From Serripes groenlandicus (taxonomy: Eukaryota; Mollusca; Bivalvia; Cardiida; Cardiidae), in NCBI GenBank assembly GCA_031761405.1, contig JASEVX010000115.1, forward strand, positions 67,001 to 131,000: a DNA stretch of 64,000 nt. The letters run 5' to 3'. This document shows positions 49,990 to 59,899 of the stretch, piece after piece. The notes beneath the pieces are model-generated. The model saw nothing but the letters and a program-made list of their open reading frames with translations. It had not been told where the DNA came from and did not search any database. A program made the translations under genes and the position numbers. Position 1 is the stretch's first letter; the number at the start of each line of letters is the position of its first letter.

Positions 49990-50480
49990 GAGAGGACTTT
50001 TGAAAACAGTGTGGCAAAAGGAGAAATTAGATGTTTTTCTTGTTAAGATATTTTCAAAGTCGTCCGTTTTAAGTTTGTTGTATGAAACTGATAAAGGACA
50101 CGAATTTAGAACTCGAATGTATCTAGAGTTCTAAGTTCATTTGTATTTTCTCAATTTATTATTATCTTTGACACTATTTTCTTTGCAATATAACAGAAGA
50201 CCAATTTAAGACAGCATGAATTGGATTTTCACATGTAGACGCTTTCTGAAGCCTCTGCAGCTTACGAATTTTGAAAACATTGTGACAAGATAAGGTATGG
50301 CTCATGATGAGAAATTTCTCTTTTTGCAACAGTGTGTTCCTCTCTGTTCAATAATTCTTCTTTTATTTATTGAGATTTTTCATATTTCTACTTTCATTTA
50401 TTGAGATTTTCCATAATTCTACCATGATGTTTTAAAGTCGTCAGCTACAGATTAGTTGTGTGTGGGAAAGGGTTAAACTA
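49990..50480. mobile_element. Two decayed foldback copies
   Basis: First: 'gacttttgaaaacagtgtgg' with 'caaaaggagaaatta', then 'ttttcaaagtcgtccg'. Second: 'cacatgtagacgctttctga', 'gcctctgcagcttacg', 'gagaaatttctctttttgca', and end 'tgtgggaaagggttaaac' with TTAA. Confidence 0.6.
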
Positions 50481-50796
50481 AGGCGATCATGATATTTTAC
50501 TCGTGTTCCCATCACGTTTTCTACGTCGCAGATGTATTACATTCCCATTTAAGTCTATCCGTTCGAAAAGGTACAATACTACATTTCATATCATTGTATG
50601 TTTATATTGGTGTGTACGTTTGCTCGGTCTCATCAGAATCTCAACGAGCTGACAGAAGCTTCTAACACGCGAATATAAATAAAATATGAACAGTGAAGAT
50701 CTTGATCAGACTGTGTTGATACACACTATGATCTGGATCAACACCGTTCACAAAAGCCAACGTGTACCTTTTCGTGCGCACGTTACAAAATGTTAA

Positions 50797-51283
50797 CCCT
50801 TGTCCGTTTGGATTGTTCTTCAATCCTTGACATTGGACATGTTTAACATTATTCTAGTACCCTTGTCCGCTTGGATTGTTCTTCAATCCTTAACATTGAG
50901 CATGTTTAACATTATTCTAGAGGTCACGGGTTCGATACCCGGTTGCGGCGACATTCTTTCGGGCGATGTTTTCCATTGCCTCTCACCTCTGATCTATGTG
51001 AGAAAGTAGTCAGTGGCTTCGAAAGAATGTTGTGTAAGTACTGGTGTGGGAAAGCCAGGAAAACATGGGTAGGCGCACTGACCGCCGTGATATGACCAAA
51101 GCTGTTGAAAGCGGCGTTAAACTCCAAACAAACAAACAAACAAACATTATTCTAGTACCCTTGTCCGCTTGGATTGTTCTTCAATCCTCAGCATTGGGCA
51201 AGTCTAACATTATTCTAGTACCCTTGTCCGCTTGGATTGTTCTTCAATCCTCAGCATTGGGCAAGTTTAACATTATTCTAGTA
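50797..51283 (+). repeat. 63-bp tandem repeat, four units split by a SINE
   Basis: Units at 50797, 50860, 51158 and 51221: 'cccttgtccgcttggattgt', 'tcttcaatcc', 'aacattattctagta'. The SINE at 50921-51143 separates units 2 and 3. Confidence 0.95.
50921..51143 (+). mobile_element. SINE inserted in the 63-bp array
   Basis: 5'-shortened: it starts at the B-box part 'cacgggttcgatacccgg', then carries the body 'gtcagtggcttcgaaagaat', 'gtgatatgaccaaagctgtt' and a (CAAA)n tail. The 13-base target duplication 'aacattattctag' lies at 50908-50920 and 51143-51155. Confidence 0.85.
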
Positions 51284-51480
51284 CCGCCTCGGTGGTGGAG
51301 TGGTAGAGTGTCCGCATAGTGTGCGGGACATCGAGGGCTCGATCATCGGCCGGGTCATACCAAAGACTTTAAAAATGGTAATAATGGCGCTCAGGGTTGC
51401 GGGGTTAATATTACGATTAACTGGCTGTTGTCGGGATAAACGGACCAGTAGTATGGTAACTTATCAAGGCAAGGCCGTGA
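51284..51480 (+). mobile_element. Second SINE-like tRNA head
   Basis: 'ggtggtggagtggtagagtg' resembles an A box and 'gagggctcgatcatcggcc' a decayed B box. It follows directly on the last 63-bp unit. The body ('aatggcgctcagggttgcgg') is unlike the other SINEs. Confidence 0.5.
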
Positions 51481-51535
51481 TACAGGTAAAAAATGTGAAA
51501 AGCGTCTGGCGATTTGACCTTCCTCCTATTTGACT

Positions 51536-51605
51536 CATTTTAACCTTTTCCCACATATAACAAATCTGCAAAAGACGACTTTGAAAACAGTAAGGCAAAA
51601 ATATG
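51536..51605. mobile_element. Half of a TTAA foldback
   Basis: 'tttaaccttttcccacatat', 'aagacgactttgaaaacagt', 'aaggcaaaa'. The closing half is missing. Confidence 0.5.
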
Positions 51606-52059
51606 GTTTTATTTTTGTAAATCGAACACTTTTTGAAGTTGAGAAAAATAAAAGCACTGAAGTGCTGACGGCCTGGGGGCTGCAGGAAGGTTGGAGAAGT
51701 AGGGAAAATGTGAAAGGAAATAACAATTGCAGCTTATGTTTATGTATTTATTGTTAAGAAGTTGAAAGATCATATCAAAAATAGTAAATATTATGAAACT
51801 GCCAAATTTAAAACAGGAAGACCTTGTTGACACGATATTGAGTGCTAGAGCTAACAAGTATACACATTTAGGACATGAAGAATAAAAGAATATTTACAGC
51901 AGGTTTAGGCAGAATATTTTGAAATTGCTGCCTTATTATATTGAAAAATATGTCAATGTTAAATCAACTTCCATCATGTATAAAGTGTTTGTACAATGCA
52001 AAACTCATCAAGACAATTATTCTGACAAAGATTCAAAATGCAAACCCCAGAGTTCATTT

Positions 52060-52242
52060 GGCCTTGTGAGTTCGAATCCCGGCTGGCCAACTTTCCTTCC
52101 GACTAAGTCTATGTGGAAAAGCAGCCACTTGCTTGGGAAGATTGTTGTGTGGAGTGCTGGTGTGCGAAAACCAGGGAACATATGAATAGGTGGACTGGCC
52201 GCCGTGATATGACTGAGAAATTGTTATAAACGGCGTTAAACC

Positions 52243-52279
<37 letters not shown>

Positions 52280-52280
52280 T
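52060..52280 (+). mobile_element. SINE with long (CAAT)n tail
   Basis: B-box 'gagttcgaatcccggct', body 'aagtctatgtggaaaagcag', 'ccgccgtgatatgactgaga', then 'cggcgttaaaccccaatcaa' and about ten 'tcaa' repeats. The A-box part of the head is missing. Confidence 0.8.
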
Positions 52281-52299
52281 CATTCATTCAATCAATTTA

Positions 52300-52760
52300 T
52301 TTGGCCTAGTGACCTGTTTTCGTTTACCCGATATGACCCTTATTCGAACATAGACTAGATATAATCTATATACACATTCTGACAATGTTTCAAGCTGCTG
52401 AAGCAAAAAATGCTAAAAATGTTTTTAACCCAGCATGACCCAGATTCGAACTTGGCCTAGATATCATAAAGATAAACATTCTGACCAAATTTTAAAATAT
52501 ATGGCTTCTACAAATGTGTTGACAAGATTTTCCTTCAATTTGGTCTAGTGACCTAGTTTCTGAACATTAACAATGTTCAAACTTGGCCTACGCATCACCA
52601 AGACAACTATTCTGATACAGTTTCAACATGCTCAAGTTAAAAATGCAGCCTCTAGAGTTTTAACAAGATTTCACTTCAATTTAGCCTAACGACCTAGTTT
52701 CTGACCCTATATGACCCGTATTCGAACTTGACTTAGATATCGTTAATATATGTGCCGTTG
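52300..52760 (+). repeat. Bivalve-type dispersed repeat, about four diverged units
   Basis: Phrases 'gacctagtttctgaccctat', 'attcgaacttggcctagata' and 'aacattctgaccaaatttta' recur with 100-140 base spacing. A front part seems to lie before the SINE (51990-52050, 'catcaagacaattattctga'). I recall this type from clam sequences; the name is unknown to me. Confidence 0.65.
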
Positions 52761-53354
52761 ATACTTCCACAGCGCTTGTGGGCTCCTTCACACCCGAACG
52801 GGTCACCCGGTTGAGGGAGAAATTAGCGTGTGCAAGCTACCTCTACAACTTAGTTCTTGATGCATTGTTCGCTGAAGAGGCATAGTCTCATTTACTTCAC
52901 TGCCACTTCACTCTCTTGTGGGTACTGTCATCTCCTTCATCTTCAGTCCTCCCTTCTTTTCTAGGGCATCTTGTAGTACTTGTGATAATCTGTGTGATAA
53001 ATTGTTACCTTCTGTGAAGAGCGCGACTTGATAATCCCATGAACCGGCTATTAAAACCTGCGGGCCACAGTGGGTGGTCGGCCAGACGACGGCCTGTCCC
53101 CGGTCAATGTCTACCCGATTTCCGGCCGGGATCTGAGCTCTGAGCGGCGAATTCGGCCATGCATTCGCTCGATTTGTGTGATGCCCGGTCTGACATCGGC
53201 CAGGCATCAAGCGATTAATGTGCGATCAGTTTGCGATGAGGTTTTAAGTCCGAGTTTAAAGTAACTAGATGCCCGCGAGGAGTTCCGATGGGTCCCGGCA
53301 GAAAATGCCTAGAAATCCGCCGCAAACTAATCGTAAACCTATCGCAAGGCAATT
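52761..53354. other. GC-richer island, unassigned
   Basis: 53050-53250 is clearly richer in G and C than its surroundings. Reverse frame 52908-53210 (100 codons, ending '...ALEKKGGLKMKEMTVPTRE') and forward frame 53070-53264 overlap, so at most one is real. I recognise neither. It may be the remains of a transferred or mobile segment. Confidence 0.3.
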
Positions 53355-54035
53355 ATGACTGGCGTTTAAGTGATACTAGGAAGATTACTTTTTTAATTCA
53401 TGAATATACTTTTGAAAACAATATAAATTTGAAGCAGAATACTTTTGAAAACATAAATGTTGATATACATGTGCAGACATAAGGCACATTCCTGTAAGCA
53501 TTTTCTTCGCCATTTACGATCTTCAGTCGGACTTCACGAGGCCAATAGTTGAAATTCTTTTTTCGAACTTATCACCAGAAATGTGATCGCTATCTAACGT
53601 ACTGTGTTGACATTCGAATCGCTTGACTTCCTTAATCAAGTCATCAATCGTTGACTGGTCAGTAAGATCAGGGTGATACATGCAATTGTGACTGGCGTTT
53701 AAGTGATACTAGGTAGATTACATTTTTAATTCATAAATATGCTTTTGAAAACAATATAAATCTGCAGCAGAAGACTTTTGAAAACATAAATGTTGATATA
53801 CATATGTATATGTGCAGACATAAGGCACATTCCTGTTAGCATTTTCTTCGCCATTGATGATCTTCAGTCGGACTTCAAGAGGCCAATAGTTGAAATTCTT
53901 TTTTCGAACTTGCAACTTATCACCAGAAATGTGATCGCTATCTAACAAATTGTGTTGACATTCGAATCGCTTGACTTCCTCAATCAAGTCGTCAATCGTT
54001 GACTGGTCCGTAAGATCAGGGTGATACACCACCAT
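53355..54035. repeat. Tandem duplication of about 335 bases
   Basis: 53355-53685 and 53692-54028 match throughout, starting 'gactggcgtttaagtgatac' and ending 'tgactggtcagtaagatcag'. Copy 1 lacks 7 bases ('gcaactt', after 53571) that are present in copy 2, a deletion between short 'aactt' repeats. Confidence 0.92.
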
Positions 54036-54063
54036 ATTTATTTCACCAGCACTCGATTTACAC
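53718..54063 (-). CDS. Possible exon of an unknown gene
   Basis: Open on the reverse strand: '...KSSAGEINMVVYHPDLTDQ', 'STIDDLIEEVKRFECQHNLL', 'DSDHISGDKLQVRKKNFNYW', 'PLEVRLKIINGEENANRNVP'. The composition looks like a folded protein, not repeat translation. A candidate acceptor 'acattccag' lies just upstream (54064 on), and a candidate donor is 'gtctgc' or 'gtatat' near 53830. The duplicate at 53355-53685 encodes the same peptide up to 'SGDK', where its 7-base loss shifts the frame. I do not recognise the family; it could be a single exon or a processed fragment. Confidence 0.35.
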
Positions 54064-54155
54064 CTGGAATGTATCGTCCGATGGCAAGTCTTCCCTTATA
54101 AATGTTACCGACTCGTCGTTAAGTGCTATATCAACTGGCGGAGACTAGGAAAATC

Positions 54156-54175
54156 GGGGTGGGGGTGGGGGTGGG
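54156..54175 (+). other. G-quadruplex-type motif
   Basis: Four runs of three to five G separated by single T bases. In an AT-rich window this is a striking exception. Confidence 0.7.
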
Positions 54176-54309
54176 AGTCGGGAACGGGTCCTACGGGCAT
54201 CCGCTTAATCCGCCACTGCATTTAACAGGCGACTTCTTTGTTTACCATTATTTGTTCGTCGCACGAACCCTACGGGCTCCAAGGTTAATCCGCCACTGCA
54301 TGTGTCACA

Positions 54310-54800
54310 CGACTTCTTTATACTTTTCCGTTCCACTTCGCGAATGTTAATAAGCTTCCGTATTTGACCCCTCGGCGCATTAATCTCTAAAACATTTGTT
54401 AAACCTATATTGGAGTACTCACGCATGAAGTGTTTCACTGATTTTTCAACAACATTAAAGTTATCTTTTTTTTGGAGGTCTTAACCTTTTAAATATCCGT
54501 GATGAACTATTGTTCGCTCATCGTTTTACTACTATGACCAGGGTTGATTGATTGCTTAGGGTTTAACGCCATTTATAACAATTTCTCAGTTATATCACGG
54601 CGGCCAGTTCACCTCCTCATGCATTTCCTGGTTTTCTCACACAAGTACTCCACACAACAATCATCCCAAGCAACTGGCTGCTTTTCCACATAGATTTAGC
54701 CCATTGGTGGAAGATGAATGCATCATGTTGCATTGACTTTTGTCAATAGACTGACTATGACCAGGGGCTAAAGCCCCAGGCCAAAAACAAATCTACTTTG
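54310..54800. mobile_element. Second copy of dispersed element, interrupted
   Basis: Matches 45110-45430 ('ttttccgttccacttcgcga', 'ctatgaccaggg'), with a SINE inserted at 54544-54753. After the SINE it resumes at 'ctatgaccaggggctaaagc'. Confidence 0.6.
54544..54753 (-). mobile_element. SINE inserted in the dispersed element
   Basis: Reverse orientation: 'ttgattgattgcttaggg' tail first, then 'atatcacggcggccagttca', 'caactggctgcttttccaca'. The head is missing. The target duplication 'actatgaccaggg' (13 bases) is at 54531-54543 and 54754-54766. Confidence 0.85.
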
Positions 54801-55598
54801 TCAAAAGAAATAGATGTTGCACTTCTGTTTCTGTTACTAGAGGGAACACAGGGTTACACTTTATAAATAGTAATTTGTTTATGCTGTGTTCCTACACACG
54901 TGAGTATTTGCCGTAATGATATCCTAAAACATTATTACACTTAAATATGATATTTACACATTTAGAGACTTGTTAGTTTAATTGGTTATCTAAAATAAGC
55001 GGATTTGCTTTTACTGATTTAAGTTCTGCTTATGTTTGCATTCGTAATTCAGGCAATAATTTTTGAACTATTTTTTTTGCATACTGATCTTGGTAGATAT
55101 AAATGGTGTCCTTAGTCGTTTACATCACGTGACTTCAAAATTTTAGCTGTAACTATGGAAGCCATGCTATGCAATTCTTTCAAAAATGGTTAGACACAGT
55201 TTCTTCGTGAAGTTTCGTTTAAATAAGTCTTTATACACTATTTCAGAATATATCATATCTACCTATAAGCGGACGCAGTAGTCCAAAGTATCCTAGAGTC
55301 GGACCATGTTGCTACCCAATTAAACAGTACTTAGTGATGCAATCTTTATATGCTCGGCGCATTGCGAAAACCAACCTTAAGGCAATGGCTATGAGGGTTG
55401 ATCAAGACCAGCATGCGCAAACGCACAGTCCGATCTGATTCTACACTGTTCGCCATTGAGTCGCCTAATGTTTAATAAACTTTTGGCAATTAATGTCAAT
55501 TTGAATGAGAATAAATATTTGTGCATATTTATTCTTATTTAAACGTGTAACTATTAGACTAGGGATGGTTTGCATGAAGCACCGCTCATTATGTATAG
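54801..55598. other. No gene seen
   Basis: AT-rich. Around 55350-55445 'gcgaaaaccaaccttaaggc' and 'gatcaagaccagcatgcgca' resemble a decayed end of the TGAGCC element. Confidence 0.4.
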
Positions 55599-55903
55599 CC
55601 GAGCCCCGGTAGCTCAGTCGGTAGCGATGCGGGCTGTCAATCTAGGGATTGTGAGTTCGAACCCTAGCTCGACCTACATTCTTTTCGACGTTTCACAAAA
55701 GTCATTGTGAAAAGCATTATTCGTCTGCCACCAATGGGCTATTAGTCTATGCGGAAAAGGAGCCAGTTGCTTGGAAAGAATGTTGTATGAAGTACTGGTG
55801 TTGTATGAAGTACTTGAGCCAAGAAGCATATGAGTAAGTGAACTGGCCGTCGTGATATGACTGAACAGATGTTGAAAACGGCGTTAATCAATAAATCAAT
55901 CAA
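55599..55903 (+). mobile_element. tRNA-headed SINE, well preserved
   Basis: Head 'ccggtagctcagtcggtagc' (A box) and 'gtgagttcgaaccctagct' (B box), body 'ccaatgggctattagtctat', 'gtgatatgactgaacagatg', tail 'aatcaatcaat'. A 20-base piece around 'gttgtatgaagtact' is duplicated inside the body. This is the best full-length copy for the family. Confidence 0.88.
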
Positions 55904-55944
55904 TATGTATAACTACAACAAATATACATCTGCTGCTTATAAAT

Positions 55945-56240
55945 GTAATGGGGCTACACTTCCAGTTATTTAATACAATGTGAATATATGTATGTATAAC
56001 ATATATGTAATGGGGCTACACTTCCAGTTCTTTGACACAATGTGTATATATGTATGTATAACATATATGTAATGGGGATACACTTCCAGTTCTTTGACAT
56101 AATGTGTATATATGTATGTATAACATATATGTAATCGGGCTACACTTCCAGTTTTTTTACACAATGTGCATATATGTAATGGGGCTACACTTCCAGTTCT
56201 TTGACACAATGTGTATATATGTATAAATAACATATATGCG
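55945..56240 (+). repeat. About 62-bp tandem repeat, five units
   Basis: 'atgtaatggggctacacttc', 'cagttctttgacacaatgtg', 'tatatatgtatgtataacat'. One unit (about 56130-56170) is shortened. The reverse frame 55970-56233 is a translation of the repeat. Confidence 0.93.
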
Positions 56241-56364
56241 GGCGGTTAAGACGCTGGTAAAACTGTCCAAAGTCGTCACTTTACACAGATGTATTTAGAC
56301 CCAAATCGCTACACGTGGCTCATATATGAACTGTAAATAAAGGGAATCAGAATAACATTTCCCG

Positions 56365-56508
56365 TAAGTTGAAAAGTAGTCAGTTGCTTGGGAAGTCTAT
56401 AGTGTGGTACTGGTGTAAGAAAACCAGGAAACACATGAGTAGGTGATCTGACCACCGTGATATGTCTGAAAATTGTTGAAAACAGCGTTACACCCAGTCA
56501 ATCAATCC
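56365..56508 (+). mobile_element. SINE body without head
   Basis: 'gaaaagtagtcagttgcttg', 'ccgtgatatgtctgaaaatt', tail 'cagtcaatcaatcc'. The tRNA-like head is absent. Confidence 0.75.
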
Positions 56509-56509
56509 C

Positions 56510-57729
56510 ATAAATTGGTCAGGGTAAGATAATGAAAGAAATATGTATGAGTGTAAAGGTTTTTTAAATTCATGGTCGAAATGGGCTATATGTACCGCCA
56601 TGATATTTGGGTACATCCAAACTTAAAGCGCACGTGATTCACGACTGTGAATGTATACTGTGACTATTTAAAGGCATTAATAGCTCCGCAAATAAGGTCG
56701 AGACCAAGTTAAGATTGTTACTGTGCACGAGGAAATGAGATTATAAAATGAGACTTATGGTAACTTTGTTTGTACTCAAAGACAGTAACAAAGCTGTTTA
56801 CATTTCAGTAATTTCAGTTATTGATTAGCATAGTTTCGAAACATTTGTATCTTTGCCATTTTCAATGAAGAATAACTTGTCGCTGTGCAAATATATATGT
56901 ATGTATGTATTATCTTTTAACACCACATATACGCATGCCGCGTGCGATTTTATCGTTTTTTTTTTGTAAACAAACCTTAACGCGCTTGCATAAATGTAAT
57001 TGCTTGTTTACGTTCTGGTAAGTTAATACATCTTTTACAGAACAAGTAAGACTGATATAGAATTGATTAAATGTTAATAGTATTGATGTGGTTAATTTAT
57101 TTTCAAAAACTTCATGTGAAACTGAGCTCTATTGGGTGAGTCTACCAGGTAATATATAACAAATAAAATTGTTAAGTCATTGTTTTACAACAAAGAGATA
57201 GACATTCATTTTGAAACATAAACGTTTGCAAATATTATCACGTTTACAACTGTTCTAAGTATTTGAATCGAATAACATATTGGGTTTTATAAACAAATCC
57301 TTAAAGTAAATAATAATGTCTAGACGGACATTTTTAAAACCCTTCCCCACAATTTACATGACAATGTACAGATAAGGATATGCATTAGTAAATACGATTC
57401 AAATGTCTTGATAAAGATTAAGATATACATTAGTACATACGATTCATGTCTGTATCAAGTCATATTAACCAATATAACGTGTAAGAATTACACCCACAAC
57501 AAATATCTTAAATAAAACCTTGTATTTCTATTGCGTCCACAATGAACACGGATCAATAATGAAACGTTTCCCAAATACAGAAGGCCTTATCAGCAGAAAG
57601 AGCAATTTTTCAGTGTCTCACAATGTCACAGCTCCATTTTAAGAATAACGTTTTAATGTTCTTATGTTTCAGATTTTGTGTTTGTTTTACTAAGATTTTT
57701 CAAAGCGGTCTACTCATAAGAAGTATATC
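56510..57729. other. Upstream region of the C1q-domain gene
   Basis: AT-rich, apparently repeat-poor sequence. The promoter is not identifiable with confidence. A weak foldback remnant may be present near 57560-57610 ('cgtttcccaaatacagaagg'). Confidence 0.4.
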
Positions 57730-57816
57730 ATGTCAAAGGTTCAGTCCCTACATGTATTTCCTGTGACGTATCAGGTTTTAGCTAACAGCATTATACAACC
57801 GAGACATCATAAGTGC

Positions 57817-57898
57817 CCGAACCATATCGACATCAACATACTGTTGCTCGCTGGTCTCCGAACCACATCGACATCAACATACTGTTATTCGCTGTTCT
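57817..57898 (+). repeat. 41-bp duplication in the 5' leader
   Basis: Two units, 57817-57857 and 57858-57898, each with 'catcgacatcaacatactgt'. They lie just upstream of the likely start codon of the C1q-domain gene and extend the open frame upstream without adding a credible N-terminus. Confidence 0.9.
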
Positions 57899-57915
57899 AC
57901 AAGAAGACGATTAAC

Positions 57916-58303
57916 ATGGATCTGTTTAGACATAGGCTAGTTTTTATTGTATGTATATTTTACACCACCATCGCCAGTGGACGCTCTGAACCAAGTTGCT
58001 CGAAATTTGATTATGAAGAAAAATTATTAGAAAAGATGATCAAATTGGAGATTAAAGTCGACCAGATGGAAAAGGGGTATACAGAATCTAAGGCAGATAT
58101 TGCAGAGGAAAAGAAGAAAGTTCAAGAAGAAAGAGAAGCCATGAAAGCAACATTTGAAAACATGGAAGAAGACATAAAGAATGAGAGAGAAAGAATGTTG
58201 AAAGATGTGAGTGATGAAAGTTCTGCTACAGAACGGACCCTTCTGATGAGACTTTCTGCGGACCTGCGAGTGTTTCAGAATGAGACTATAAGTGACCTTA
58301 CAG
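57916..58303 (+). CDS. C1q-domain secreted protein, exon 1 (signal peptide and coiled coil)
   Basis: Encodes residues 1-129 and the first base of codon 130. The frame is open from 57730, but I place the start at the ATG 57916 because it gives a classic signal peptide (MDLFRHRLVFIVCIFYTTIA, then SG), while the upstream extension includes the duplicated leader. After a cysteine in 'EPSCSK' comes a long charged coiled coil (about residues 30-125) with heptad-like 'LLEKMIKLEIKVDQMEKG' and many E/K, and a potential N-glycosylation site 'NET'. The exon ends 'cttacag|gtaaat', a good donor, phase 1. The coiled coil would trimerise the C-terminal C1q heads of exon 2. This layout (signal, coiled coil, C1q, no collagen repeat) is typical of bivalve C1q-domain lectin-like immune proteins; ligand binding is inferred from the family. 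Confidence 0.82.
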
Positions 58304-58396
58304 GTAAATACGTAACACTTCTGTTTTTATATGTGAGCAGTTTCTTGGGCTTTAAGGTATTAAAACATCTTCGGTTTGACATCACGGGGATGCGTA

Positions 58397-58720
58397 AAGG
58401 CCCAACAGCGTCAAAGGTGTGTCTTATTTATTAACCCGCTGACCCTTGCAGACGCGTTTTGATACATATGAAGCAGACGACTCTTGAAAACATTGTGGCA
58501 AAATGTCAATGTTACCACTTGTGTTCTTTTTAATGCGAGTTGAGTCTTGTTTGTATTTGGGTTCTTAATACCCCCTCAGTTTGGGATGACGCAGATGCTC
58601 TAAGGCCCGAAGGCATCAGAGGCGGGTCTAATTTATAAACCCGTTTACACTTGCAGACGCATTTTTATACATTTCCACAACGACTCTTGATATTCTTTCG
58701 TCCCATGACTGTAATCGACA
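58397..58720. mobile_element. Two foldback-related pieces in the intron
   Basis: About 58430-58505 ('ttaacccgctgacccttgca', 'cagacgactcttgaaaacat', 'tgtggcaaaa') and about 58635-58720 ('ataaacccgtttacacttgc', 'acgactcttgatattctttc') are similar, each preceded by a 'ggcccaacagcgtc'-like or 'ggcccgaaggcatc'-like phrase. They may be one duplicated foldback end. Confidence 0.5.
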
Positions 58721-59044
58721 CCTTGTTTTTGTTAAAAGAAAAAGTTGAAACTTTGCGGCAATGCTTGGTTTGCAAGGCTAGAGAGATAGTCTGTTCGAAT
58801 GTGTTTATAAATCATTTCAACATAATTCAAAACACAACCTTAGCTTGAATCCATTTTTATGAGTGGCATTTCAAACCAATCGTAGCGAAATCATATAATG
58901 TTTAAATGCATATGGCATTATTGCAGATTATATTCTTTTTCAGACAAAAGAATAAATCAGGCCAGAGTTTCGTTTTTTCTATACAATTTTCGGAAAAGGG
59001 GAGACATGACCAAGAAAACACAAACTAATTATTGAACGTGTATA

Positions 59045-59255
59045 GTTTATAAAAGTGCATCCAAATTAGACTACCTAAATGCCACACAAGGGGCCGAGCC
59101 CCGGTAGGTCATTCGGTAGCGACGCGGGCTGTCAATTCAGGGGTTGTGAGTTTATAAAAGTGCATCCAAATTAGACTACCTAAATGCCACACAAGGGGCC
59201 GAGCCCCGGTAGGTCATTTGGTAGCGACGCGGGCTGTCAATTCAGGGGTTGTGAG
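59045..59255 (+). repeat. 105-bp tandem duplication including a SINE head
   Basis: 59045-59149 and 59150-59254 are almost identical ('gtttataaaagtgcatccaa' to 'tcaattcaggggttgtga'). Each has the first half of a tRNA-like SINE head; only the second continues into the SINE body. Confidence 0.93.
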
Positions 59256-59494
59256 TTCGAACCCTAGCACGCCCAACATTCTTACCGACATTTGACAAAA
59301 TTTCATGCGACAATCGTCATAAGTCTTTCACCAATGGGCTAACAGTCTATGTGAACAAGCAGCCAGTTGTCTGTAAAGTATGTTGTGCAGAGTACTGGTG
59401 AGAGAAAGCCATGGAACACATGAGTAATATCACTAGTCGTCGTGATATGACTGATCTTTTTTTAAAACTGCGATAAACCTAAATCAATCAATCA
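59198..59494 (+). mobile_element. tRNA-headed SINE in the intron
   Basis: Head 'ccggtaggtcatttggtagc' and 'gtgagttcgaaccctagca', body 'ccaatgggctaacagtctat', 'cgtgatatgactgatctttt', tail 'aaatcaatcaatc'. Same family as 55599. Confidence 0.85.
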
Positions 59495-59899
59495 AAGCCA
59501 CAATAGGGATGTATTTATATGTTCTAACCACAGACGGCGTATGTCAATTGAAATCTGATTTTTGGATACGGCTAGCTCTTGCCAGAGTGCTAGATTGCTG
59601 GATATGTTAGGACGGTCTAAATACAGTCAAGCTATTCCGATGAGTTTGAAATATGTTTGATCTTTCTTCGCATTCTGTCGATCATCGCCTTTTCATTTCT
59701 ATACCTGTACCTCTCCATATACCAACTCTATATTTGTTATCATTCTGTCGATTTGTCTTTTTTTATTTTTAAATCCGTTTCTCTCATTATATCAACTCTT
59801 ATTCTGTTGATCATTTCATTTTTATTATTATATACATGTATGTCTCTCTCATTATATAAAATTGTGAGTCAATGTCTTGTTGTATATAGCGTAGCACCA

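Noticed and set aside
52908..53264. Overlapping frames in the GC-rich island
   Set aside because: They are on opposite strands with no recognisable domain; GC-rich sequence gives long frames by chance.
57730..57915. Upstream start for the C1q-domain protein, adding 62 residues
   Set aside because: The added part includes a 41-bp duplication and lacks a signal sequence; the ATG at 57916 gives a proper signal peptide. Without transcript data the upstream start cannot be fully excluded.
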